Part shown: positions 50,440 to 58,069 of the stretch, piece after piece | Position numbering within the stretch: position 1 is the first letter of the stretch | Layout of the letters: every line of letters begins with the position of its first letter | Source: Streptomyces sp. V2I9 | GTDB lineage: Bacteria; Actinomycetota; Actinomycetes; Streptomycetales; Streptomycetaceae | NCBI RefSeq assembly: GCF_030817475.1 | Contig: NZ_JAUSZJ010000002.1 | Coordinates: 4,664,626 to 4,728,625 of the forward strand | Length of the DNA: 64,000 nt | Direction: 5' to 3' | Program-made: the position numbers and the translations under genes | Notes under the pieces: model-generated | Told to the model about the DNA's origin: nothing | What the model saw: only the letters and a program-made list of their open reading frames with translations | Database searches by the model: none

Positions 50440-51858
50440 CTACGCCTCGACGGCGTCGCCCGCCCGCTCCGGATCGCCCTCCTCATCGGCGTACCCCGCG
50501 TCCACCGCGTCCAGGGCCTCCTCCTCCACGAGGAACCCTGGCAGCCACGCTTCGAGTTCGTCGCGCATCCGGACCGTCGCGCCGAGCTGGCACAGCACCC
50601 CGATCGTGCTCAGCGTCACCCGGTGTATCAGGACGTAGGACGGAGGAAGGTTCAGCTGCCTGCCGAGCTGATGGGCGGGGGAACGCAGGTCGGCTATCTG
50701 GGCCGCCTGTTCGCGGAGCCAGCCACGGGTGAAGGTGAACTCCTCCACCCGCGTCGGCTCGATGATCGGGAGCAGGTAGTCGAGCACCGCGTCCGGGTCC
50801 AGGTCGATCGACTCCTTCACGAAGCCCTCTTCGCGCAACAGCCGGTACACCCCTGCCGCGTCACCCTCCAGCGTCAGCCGCAAGGAGTCGCCGATGTTCC
50901 GCGGCAGCCCACCCGGAAGCCTGTCGACCGTGCCGAAGTCCAGCACCCCGAGCCGCCACGCATCCGCCGGATCACCCTCCTTCGCCGGCAGCAGCCGGAA
51001 GTTGCCCGGGTGCGGGTCGGCATGGAGCAGTCCGGTGCGCGCCGGTCCGGAGAAGAGGAAGCGGGCGAGCAACTGACCGGCACGGTTGCGCTGTTCCTCC
51101 GTCCCCTCCGCGATCACCTCGGAGAGCGGAATCCCGTCGATCCACTCCGTCACCAGCACCTGGTCGGACTGGTGCACCACCCGGGGGATCACCACATCCG
51201 GGTCGTCCGCGAACTCCGCCGCGTGCTCCTGCTGCGCCTGTGCCTCCAGTGCGTAGTCCAGCTCCTCCGAGACCCGCTCACGAAGCTCCTTGATCAGCGG
51301 CTTGATGTCCATCCCCGGAACCAGGGGTCCGAGCAGCCGGGCGAAACGGCTGAGCTGGGCGAGGTCGGAGAGCAGGGCCTCGCCCGCGCCCGGATACTGC
51401 ACCTTCACGGCGACCTCACGGCCGTCGTGCCACACCGCCCGGTGCACCTGCCCGATCGAGGCGGCCGCCGCCGGTGTGTCCTCGAACTCCAGGAAGCAGT
51501 CCCGCCAGTCCTCGCCGATCCGCTCGGCGAGCACCCCGTGGACCGTGCGCGCGGGCAGCGGCGGCGCCGCCTCCTGGAGCTTGGTCAGCGCGGCGCGGTA
51601 GGGGCCGGCGACCTCCTCGGGCAGGGCCGATTCGAAGACCGACAGGGCCTGGCCCAACTTCATGGCCCCGCCCTTCAGCTCGCCCAGGGTCTTGAACAAT
51701 TGGTCCGCCGTGCGCTGCTGCACCTCACGGGCGACCAGCTCGGCCGACTTCCCGCCGATGCGCTTGCCCAGACCCCAGGTAGCACGGCCGGCGAAGCCGA
51801 GCGGAAGCGCGGCCAGCTTGGCCGTACGCGTTACCGCCTTCCGGGGAAGATCAGACAT
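50440..51858 (-). CDS. ABC1/UbiB-family atypical kinase
   Basis: A 472-residue protein with the ABC1 hallmarks: KxGQ in MKLGQALSVFESALPEE near residues 66-82, the Ala-rich loop AAAASIGQVHRA near 131-142 that replaces the glycine loop, the VKVQYPG lysine near 152, LLHADPHPGNF near 280-290 and LDFGTVDRL near 308. UbiB/ABC1 proteins are ATPase-like kinases tied to quinone or lipid metabolism. Quinone in Streptomyces is menaquinone, so a ubiquinone role is excluded. ATG 51858 follows GGAGGGG. The ThiF-like gene starts upstream on the same strand, 65 bases away. Confidence 0.88.
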   Translation of the reverse strand: MSDLPRKAVTRTAKLAALPLGFAGRATWGLGKRIGGKSAELVAREVQQRTADQLFKTLGELKGGAMKLGQALSVFESALPEEVAGPYRAALTKLQEAAPPLPARTVHGVLAERIGEDWRDCFLEFEDTPAAAASIGQVHRAVWHDGREVAVKVQYPGAGEALLSDLAQLSRFARLLGPLVPGMDIKPLIKELRERVSEELDYALEAQAQQEHAAEFADDPDVVIPRVVHQSDQVLVTEWIDGIPLSEVIAEGTEEQRNRAGQLLARFLFSGPARTGLLHADPHPGNFRLLPAKEGDPADAWRLGVLDFGTVDRLPGGLPRNIGDSLRLTLEGDAAGVYRLLREEGFVKESIDLDPDAVLDYLLPIIEPTRVEEFTFTRGWLREQAAQIADLRSPAHQLGRQLNLPPSYVLIHRVTLSTIGVLCQLGATVRMRDELEAWLPGFLVEEEALDAVDAGYADEEGDPERAGDAVEA

Positions 51859-51923
51859 GGTGCCCCTCCAGTTCCCAGACTGCCGTGCCGCTCCGGCCTT
51901 CGGAGTCACTCCGTCGATGGCGG

Positions 51924-53276
51924 TCACCCCGCCATTGTGTCCTGCGCCCGAACAGCGGTGGAGGGCCGATCCCGCTCAGTCGCTCCGGCCGCCCCGCAGG
52001 AGCAGTCCGCGTGCGGGCCGATGGGCTCGGAACGCCAGTCCAGCAGCGGCAGAGCAGCCTCCCACCGCGCCCCGGTGCTGGCAGGGAGGTCCCCATCCAG
52101 AAACGCCAGGGCATGGGCCGAGGCCAGCCCGGCGACCGCCGCCGCGAGCGCCAGGTCGCATGCGGGCACCGCGCCCCGCCTCCCGGAACGCCACTGCGCC
52201 AGCATCCGGGGCCACTGCGGATCCCGGTCCGCACGGTGCAGTTCCAGGCACCCCGCGCAGCCGGTGCCTCCGGGCAGGACGAGCGGGCCGACCACCCCGG
52301 TGGCCTCGATCACCCCCGCGTAGAGATGAGGTGTACCCGACGCGATCCAGGGGGCGGCCGTATCGGCGGCGGGCGCGTACACCGCCAGCCCGTCCCGTGG
52401 CGCGACGACGATCAGAGACACGGCGGGCTCCCCGGCGCCCGCCGCCCGGCCGAGCCCCATCCCGGTCCGCGCCCCCGGCGCGCCCGAGCCCGACACGCCC
52501 ACCCCTGACGCGGCCGTACCCGCCACTCCTGACCCCGGCGCTCCCGACCCGGACGCGCCCATCCTCCACGACCGCGACGCCCCCACCTCCGACATCCCCG
52601 GCACCCCTGGCATCACCGTCTCCACGTCGGGCTTCTCCTCCCGGACCACCCCGGCCTCGCCCGTCCTCCGGCGGGGTCCGGGTCCGGGTGCCGAACGGCG
52701 GACGAGGCGGCGGGCCGCCACATCGCGCCGTTCCCCCACGGCCGCCGGGGGAAGGCCCCCGGGCGCCACGTCCCAGAGCTCCGTCCGGCCCCCGTCGAGC
52801 ACGTCCACCCGCCCCACCCCCGCACCGGACAGCACCGAGGCGATGGACGCCCCGACCCGTCCCGCCCCCCTGACCTGGACCCGCATCTGCCGCCGGGCCG
52901 CCATCCGGCGCAGCCCGCCACCGGGCTCGGGCCGTACCACCGACAGGGAGGCCACGTCGGGGCGCTGGCGGTCCATCACCTCGGCCCGACGGCGCAGCAC
53001 ATCGGCTTCCGGGCCCGCCGCCCTCGGATCGTCGAGGAGCCCGGCCTCCGTCAACCGGCGGAGCAGTACATCGACGTGATGCTCCGACAGGTCCAGTGCG
53101 CGAGCCTCCTCGTGCAGCAGCGGCAGGCCGCGCGTACCGTCGAGCAGTTCCAGGAAGCTCCCCGTGGCAAGGTCCACCGGACCCAGTGCCACGGCATGCG
53201 CGGGCGTCACACCGAACTGCACGGTGTTCCGTCCACGCCAGGCGCGACGCAGCGCGGGCTTCAGCATCGGATACAT
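51924..53276 (-). CDS. Divergent ThiF/E1-like adenylyltransferase-fold protein
   Basis: A 450-residue protein. The N-terminal 90 residues resemble a winged-helix-like domain (LLHEEARALDLSEHHVDVLL). A Rossmann segment with RGAGRVGASIASVL near 136-149 and VDVLDGG follows, as in ThiF/E1 proteins. A central Gly/Ser/Pro-rich repeat insert (about 240-285, units like GSGAPGSGV) interrupts it. The C-terminal half has GCAGCLELHR near 370 and a DCSCG near 430. Catalytic residues of true E1 enzymes are not evident, so it may be non-catalytic or highly diverged. ATG 53276 has GGGGGAG just upstream. Confidence 0.7.
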   Translation of the reverse strand: MYPMLKPALRRAWRGRNTVQFGVTPAHAVALGPVDLATGSFLELLDGTRGLPLLHEEARALDLSEHHVDVLLRRLTEAGLLDDPRAAGPEADVLRRRAEVMDRQRPDVASLSVVRPEPGGGLRRMAARRQMRVQVRGAGRVGASIASVLSGAGVGRVDVLDGGRTELWDVAPGGLPPAAVGERRDVAARRLVRRSAPGPGPRRRTGEAGVVREEKPDVETVMPGVPGMSEVGASRSWRMGASGSGAPGSGVAGTAASGVGVSGSGAPGARTGMGLGRAAGAGEPAVSLIVVAPRDGLAVYAPAADTAAPWIASGTPHLYAGVIEATGVVGPLVLPGGTGCAGCLELHRADRDPQWPRMLAQWRSGRRGAVPACDLALAAAVAGLASAHALAFLDGDLPASTGARWEAALPLLDWRSEPIGPHADCSCGAAGATERDRPSTAVRAQDTMAG

Positions 53277-53390
53277 GACTCTCCCCCGAGTGGTGTCATG
53301 GCCACGGGCGCACCCGCAGGTCCGGTGATCCACACGGCATTCCGCGGGACCACTGCCAGAATGAGGGCCCGTGCCGAACCGTGCTCGGAG

Positions 53391-53399
53391 TTGTCCACA
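53391..53399 (+). promoter_or_regulatory. DnaA box in the 53.4-kb intergenic region
   Basis: An exact TTGTCCACA, the preferred Streptomyces DnaA box, lies between two diverging genes. A TTATCGC doublet follows at about 53412-53427. Confidence 0.4.
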
Positions 53400-53445
53400 G
53401 GCGCGGTCTGCTTATCGCTTTTATCGCGCAATCGGTGGACCGACC

Positions 53446-53530
53446 CGGAATGGCTCCACCACGGAAAGTCACGGAATGGCTCCACCGTGACTCGCCCCAT
53501 AAGGGCTCCACCGCCGAGCGCCGTGGAGCC
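53446..53530. repeat. GGCTCCACC repeat cluster upstream of the YgjP-like gene
   Basis: CGGAATGGCTCCACC occurs twice 26 bases apart (53446-53460, 53472-53486); GGCTCCACC recurs at 53504-53512 and an inverted GTGGAGCC at 53523-53530. They lie within 130 bases of the metallopeptidase start, in a 300-base gap (53277-53576) with no other gene, so they may be binding sites for a regulator. Confidence 0.5.
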
Positions 53531-53576
53531 GTTGCGAGGCGGGACTTCTTCCGTGGACAGCGGGTACCGTCGAGGC

Positions 53577-54206
53577 GTGCCTGCCGACCCGTTGCCCGGC
53601 CTCGCCGGAGAGATCCCCACCCGCGGCCCCGGAGGCTCCGCGCGCGGTGCGGGTGCGGAGGGCTACCCGCCCCGTGGCGCCGCCACGAGCGCGGTCGAGG
53701 TCCGCAGGAGCACCCGGCGCAGGAAATCCGTCTCCGCCTACCGGGAGGGTGACCGCACGATCGTGCTCATCCCCGCCCGGATGTCGCAGGCGGAGGAACG
53801 GCGCTGGGTGGGCGTGATGCTGGACAAGCTGGCCGCCCGGGAAAGCAGGCGCGTGCCGGGCGACACCGAGCTGTCGGAGCGTGCCGCGCGGTTGTCCGCC
53901 CAGTATTTCGAGGGCCGCGCCCGGCCCGTATCGGTGCGCTGGGTGACCAACCAGAACACCCGCTGGGGCTCGTGCACCCCGGCCGAGGGCAGCATCAGGC
54001 TCTCGCACCGGCTGCACGGCATGCCGGAGTACGTCATCGACTACGTGCTCCTCCACGAACTGGCCCATCTGCTCGTTCCGGGGCACGGTCCGGAGTTCTG
54101 GCGGCTGCTGGAGGCGTACCCGCGCACCGAGCGCGCTCGGGGCTATCTGGAGGGTGTGGTGGCGGCCGGCCGGCTGCCCCACCCGCCCGCCGCCCGCGAG
54201 GAGTGA
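53577..54206 (+). CDS. YgjP/DUF45-type metallopeptidase
   Basis: A 209-residue protein. The N-terminal 35 residues are Gly/Pro-rich. The core has VEVRRSTRRRKSVSAYREGD and QNTRWGSCTPAEGSIRLS near 130, typical of M48-like YgjP proteins, and the zinc motif LLHELAHLLVPGHGPEFW near 159-176. The family are small cytosolic minigluzincins thought to process peptides, often linked to restriction or stress loci. The GTG at 53577 follows TACCGT by six bases and lacks a ribosome site, so it is likely leaderless. Confidence 0.85.
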   Translation: MPADPLPGLAGEIPTRGPGGSARGAGAEGYPPRGAATSAVEVRRSTRRRKSVSAYREGDRTIVLIPARMSQAEERRWVGVMLDKLAARESRRVPGDTELSERAARLSAQYFEGRARPVSVRWVTNQNTRWGSCTPAEGSIRLSHRLHGMPEYVIDYVLLHELAHLLVPGHGPEFWRLLEAYPRTERARGYLEGVVAAGRLPHPPAAREE

Positions 54207-54326
54207 CCGAGCCCCTTCGCGTTCGCCGATTCTGTACCGGGTGTGTACCGACTTGGTCCGATGTCGTTGTTTGCGGTTAGCCTGACGCGACGCATTTACC
54301 TTCGGGATGGGGGACGGTCGTTACGC

Positions 54327-55985
54327 ATGGCCAGGGAATTTCAACGCGGCCACAAGGCCAAGATCAGTGATCTCACGGCAGGGACGGATCTGTACGTAGG
54401 TGTGCAGATCGCGGCTCCGGGGCTGACTTTCGACATCAGCTGCTTCGGCCTCGACGCCAACGAGCAGCTCTCCGACGACCGGTATTTCATCTTCTTCAAC
54501 CAGCCGAAATCGCCCGAGGAGTCCATCCAGCTCCTTGGTGCGCAGTCCGGTGACACCGAGTCCTTCCGCGTCACGCTCGACCGCGTTCCGGCGACCATCC
54601 AGAAGCTCTCCTTCACCGCGACGCTCGACGGCGCGGGGCAGATGTCCCAGATCGGTCCGGGGTACATCCGGATCGTCGCGGGCGGCGAGGAGGTGGTGCG
54701 GTACTCCTTCACCGGATCGGAGTTCACCACCGAGCGCGCGGTGATGCTCGGCGACTTCTACCTGAAGGACGTCTGGCGTTTCGCCGCCGTCGGCCAGGGT
54801 TTCGACGGCGGTCTCGAAGCGCTCCTGAAGAACTTCGGCGGCGAGGTCGCCGAGGAGGCGCCTTCCGCCGCGGCCCCCGCCGCCGCACCGGGCTTCGCCC
54901 CGCCGGCCCAGGCCGACGCGCCCCCGACCTTCGGTGCGCCGGCCGCCCAGCAGCCCGCCCCGTCCTTCGGTGCCCCGTCCGCGCCCCAGGCCCAGCAGCC
55001 CGCCCCGTCCTTCGGCGCCCCGGCCGCACCCACGCCGCCGCCCGCGCCTCAGCAGCCGGTCCACGCGGCGCCGACGCTCGCGGCCCCGACGGCTCCCCAG
55101 GCGCCGCAGCCTCCCGTGACCCCGTCACCGTACGGGCAGCCGCAGCAGCCGCAGTTCGGCCAGGCCCCCGGCCAGGGCGCCCCGCCCGCCGCGCCCTTCG
55201 GTCAGCAGCCCCCCGCCTTCGGCCAGCAGCCCCCCGCCGCCTACGGTCAGCCCGCCCCGTCCCCGTACGGTCAGCAGCCCCCGGGCGCTCCGCAGGGTGT
55301 TCCCCAGGGCGTGCCGGCTGCGGGCGCCGGGCTCCTGGCGGCCTTGCAGCCGTACAAGGAGACCGCGACCGGCCAGCGGTGGACCCCGCAGAACCAGCAG
55401 CTCATGCGGGTCGACCTGACCATGGGCGGAGCTGGGGTGCTGGCCCGCCAGGGCAGCATGGTGATGTACCAGGGCAAGGTGGACTTCGGCTACAAGAGCG
55501 CCGGTTTCGTCGGCCGGGCCGTGGGGAACGCCACCGGCCAGGAGATGCAGCTGATGCGCTGTACCGGCCGTGGCCAGGTCTTCCTCGCCGAGGAGGGTTC
55601 GCATCTGCACCCGATCGAGCTGCAGGGCGACGCCATCTGCGTCTCCGCCGAGAGCGTCCTCGCCTTCGACGAGTCCCTCCAGTACGAGGTCCGCCGGGTC
55701 GAGGGACACGGCATCCCCGGCGGCGCGCTGTTCACCATGCAGTTCCACGGCACCGGCACGGTGGTCGTGAAGACGCACGGCACCCCGGTCGTCCTGCCGG
55801 TCACGCCCACCACGTTCGCCGACTGCAACGCCGTCGTCGCCTGGTCGGCCGCCTCCCAGGTGATCGTCTCCAGCCAGGTCCGGCTGCGCCGCAACGCCTA
55901 CCCCGGCCACAGCGGGGAGACCGTGAACCTCCAGTTCCGGGGAGCCCCCGGCAACTTCATCGTCGTCCAGCCCTACGAGGTCTGA
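54327..55985 (+). CDS. TerD-AIM24 fusion protein
   Basis: A 552-residue fusion. Residues 1-180 are a TerD domain with the calcium-binding type block DISCFGLDANEQLSDDRYFI near 37-56, EESIQLLG and MLGDFYLKDVWRFAAVGQGF. Residues 185-330 are a Pro/Gln/Ala-rich linker with repeated PSFGAPAA and YGQPQQP units. The rest is an AIM24 (TIGR00266-like) beta-barrel domain beginning MRVDLTMGGAGVLARQGSM. TerD proteins belong to membrane-linked tellurite/stress systems. ATG 54327 is used; the nearest purine site is about 12 bases away. It heads a three-gene operon. Confidence 0.85.
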   Translation: MAREFQRGHKAKISDLTAGTDLYVGVQIAAPGLTFDISCFGLDANEQLSDDRYFIFFNQPKSPEESIQLLGAQSGDTESFRVTLDRVPATIQKLSFTATLDGAGQMSQIGPGYIRIVAGGEEVVRYSFTGSEFTTERAVMLGDFYLKDVWRFAAVGQGFDGGLEALLKNFGGEVAEEAPSAAAPAAAPGFAPPAQADAPPTFGAPAAQQPAPSFGAPSAPQAQQPAPSFGAPAAPTPPPAPQQPVHAAPTLAAPTAPQAPQPPVTPSPYGQPQQPQFGQAPGQGAPPAAPFGQQPPAFGQQPPAAYGQPAPSPYGQQPPGAPQGVPQGVPAAGAGLLAALQPYKETATGQRWTPQNQQLMRVDLTMGGAGVLARQGSMVMYQGKVDFGYKSAGFVGRAVGNATGQEMQLMRCTGRGQVFLAEEGSHLHPIELQGDAICVSAESVLAFDESLQYEVRRVEGHGIPGGALFTMQFHGTGTVVVKTHGTPVVLPVTPTTFADCNAVVAWSAASQVIVSSQVRLRRNAYPGHSGETVNLQFRGAPGNFIVVQPYEV

Positions 55986-55996
55986 GGGAGCCCGTC

Positions 55997-56677
55997 ATGA
56001 ACCAGCAACTCGCGGGCTACGCCCCGACCCCCGTCACGGCCCGGATGGAGAACCACGGCAAGACCATGCTCAAGGTCGCCATGGCCTCCGGGCAGGACCT
56101 GTTCGCGCGCACCGGCTCGATGGTCGCGTACGAGGGCTTCATCCAGTACGAGCCCAACCCGCCCGCCGTCCGGCAGATCGCCTCCCAGTGGATCACCGGC
56201 GAGGGCGCCCCCGTCATGAAGTGCTCCGGGGACGGGCTGCTCTACCTCGCCGACTACGGCGCCGACGTGGTCGTCATCAACCTCGACAACGACTCCATCT
56301 CGGTCAACGGCACCAACCTCCTCGCCTTCGACGCCCACCTCACCTGGGGCGTCGAGAAGGTCAAGGGGATGGCCAAGTTCGCCGGACAGGGCCTGTGGAA
56401 CGTCGTCGTCCAGGGCACCGGATGGGTCGCCATCACCTCGCGGGGCACCCCGATCGTCGTCGACTGCGGACGCGGCGAGGACGAGACGTACGTCGACCCG
56501 GACGCGCTCGTCGCCTGGTCCCCGAACCTCAAGGTGAAGGGCAAGCGCAGCTTCAAGGCCGGCTCGCTGATCGGCCGTGGCAGCGGCGAGGCGTACCAGA
56601 TGGCCTTCTCCGGCCAGGGCATCGTCGTCGTCCAGCCGAGCGAGGACAGCACGGACCGCCTGCGGATCCGGAACTGA
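55997..56677 (+). CDS. AIM24-family protein
   Basis: A 226-residue AIM24/TIGR00266-type protein of beta strands with GQDLFARTGSMVAYEGFIQY near residues 32-51, GDGLLYLADYGADVVVINL near 78 and GQGIVVVQPSE at the C-terminus. It matches the AIM24 half of the preceding TerD fusion. Function is unknown; relatives in mitochondria affect cristae structure. The ATG lies 11 bases after the fusion gene stop, behind GAGGGAG. Confidence 0.85.
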   Translation: MNQQLAGYAPTPVTARMENHGKTMLKVAMASGQDLFARTGSMVAYEGFIQYEPNPPAVRQIASQWITGEGAPVMKCSGDGLLYLADYGADVVVINLDNDSISVNGTNLLAFDAHLTWGVEKVKGMAKFAGQGLWNVVVQGTGWVAITSRGTPIVVDCGRGEDETYVDPDALVAWSPNLKVKGKRSFKAGSLIGRGSGEAYQMAFSGQGIVVVQPSEDSTDRLRIRN

Positions 56678-56696
56678 CGGGGAGGGAGTCCACATC

Positions 56697-57452
56697 ATGC
56701 AGAGTCCGCTTTTCAGCTACACCGAGCAGCAGAGCCAGGACCGGTACGCGATCCAGAACCCGCAGCTCCTGCGGGTGGCGCTGACCGGTCATGACGACGT
56801 CCTCGCCCGCAAGGGCGCAATGGTCGCCTACCAGGGCCTGATGGACTTCGACGGCGAATACCAGTCCCAGGGACAGCGACGCGCTCGCGCGCGCACCGGC
56901 GAGGGCCTCGACCTGATGCGCGTGTCCGGGCAGGGCACCGTCTACCTCGCCAACCTCGCCCAGTACATCCACGTCGTGGACGTCGACCGCGAGGGGATGA
57001 CGGTGGACAGCTCCTACGTCCTCGCGCTCGACTCCTCGCTGCACACCGAGGTCATCGCGGTGGACAGCCAGTACGGGATCTCCGGCAGCGGCAAGTACCA
57101 GCTCAACATCTCCGGCACGGGCAAGGTCGCCCTGATGACCTCGGGCCAGCCGCTGATGATGCAGGTCACGCCCGACAAATACGTCAATGTGGACGCGGAC
57201 GCGATCGTCGCCTGGTCCAGCTCCCTGCGCGTGCAGATGCAGGCCCAGACGCACTCCTCGGGCGTCTTCCGGCGTCGCGGCAACACGGGGGAGGGCTGGG
57301 AGCTGAGCTTCCTCGGCCAGGGCTTCGCGCTGGTCCAGCCGAGTGAGGTCATGCCCCCGCAGAACGCCCAGATCGGCCAGGGCGCCCGCGCCCAGTTCGG
57401 CATGGGCCAGCAGGGCTCCCACGGTCAGAACCAGAACAACGCCTGGAACTGA
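56697..57452 (+). CDS. AIM24-family protein with Gln/Asn-rich tail
   Basis: A 251-residue AIM24-type protein: VALTGHDDVLARKGAMVAYQ near residues 27-46, GQGTVYLANLAQYIHVVDVD near 78-97 and GQGFALVQPSE near 213. The C-terminal tail is Gln/Asn/Gly-rich (GMGQQGSHGQNQNN). It is the third of three adjacent genes carrying this domain, which suggests they form a hetero-oligomer or act on a shared membrane target. The start follows GGGGAGGGAG. A perfect terminator ends the operon. Confidence 0.85.
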   Translation: MQSPLFSYTEQQSQDRYAIQNPQLLRVALTGHDDVLARKGAMVAYQGLMDFDGEYQSQGQRRARARTGEGLDLMRVSGQGTVYLANLAQYIHVVDVDREGMTVDSSYVLALDSSLHTEVIAVDSQYGISGSGKYQLNISGTGKVALMTSGQPLMMQVTPDKYVNVDADAIVAWSSSLRVQMQAQTHSSGVFRRRGNTGEGWELSFLGQGFALVQPSEVMPPQNAQIGQGARAQFGMGQQGSHGQNQNNAWN

Positions 57453-57474
57453 CCGGCACCAGCAGAACGCAGCG

Positions 57475-57508
57475 GTAAGGGGCGGCCTCTTTTGAGGCCG
57501 CCCCTTAC
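57475..57508. terminator. Terminator of the TerD/AIM24 operon
   Basis: A perfect 15-bp inverted repeat with loop TTTT sits between the AIM24 gene and the convergent Nudix gene. Confidence 0.85.
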
Positions 57509-57529
57509 GCATGTCCGTCCTGGCCGTCG

Positions 57530-58069
57530 CTACAGCCGGGCCCGCGTCGCCTCCAGCAGCCGTACGACGGAGGCGTCGGCCACGCCGGGCACGTCCTCGT
57601 ACGCGAACCAGCGCAGCTCCAGCGACTCCTCGCTGATCCGCTCGGCCGCTCCGGCCGGGGCCAGCGCCGCGTACTGGACGTCCAGGTGCCAGTTGCACGG
57701 GGACGGGATCGGATGCCGGTCCAGCCGGACGGGCCCGCCGGGCAGCAGGGCCAGCCCTGTCACCCCGGACTCCTCGGTGGCCTCGCGGAGCGCCGCCGCC
57801 TCCAGGGAGGTGTCCTCCGGCTCGCAGTGGCCGCCCATCTGGAGCCACATCCGCAGCTTCCGGTGCAGCGTCAGCAGCACCTTCTCCCGCGACGGGTCGA
57901 TCACCAGGGCGCTGGCCGTCACATGCCCGGCCCCGCACGCCTTCCACATGCCGTCGTCGTGCGCGGCCAGATGATCCAGGTAGACCCGGCGCAGCTCCGC
58001 CTGGTCACCGGCCGCGTCCGCGGGGGCGTACCCCTTCAGTACGAGGACGGCGTCGTCGTGCAGGGTCAC
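57530..58069 (-). CDS. Nudix hydrolase
   Basis: A 179-residue Nudix protein. The Nudix box is recognisable from MGGHCEPEDTS near residue 94 to REATEESGVTG near 110, with the catalytic REATEESG intact. The N-terminal 35 residues include LRRVYLDHLAAHDDG. Substrate cannot be predicted. GTG 58069 overlaps the stop of the upstream DUF2342 gene by four bases (GTGA), so the two are translationally coupled. Confidence 0.85.
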   Translation of the reverse strand: MTLHDDAVLVLKGYAPADAAGDQAELRRVYLDHLAAHDDGMWKACGAGHVTASALVIDPSREKVLLTLHRKLRMWLQMGGHCEPEDTSLEAAALREATEESGVTGLALLPGGPVRLDRHPIPSPCNWHLDVQYAALAPAGAAERISEESLELRWFAYEDVPGVADASVVRLLEATRARL

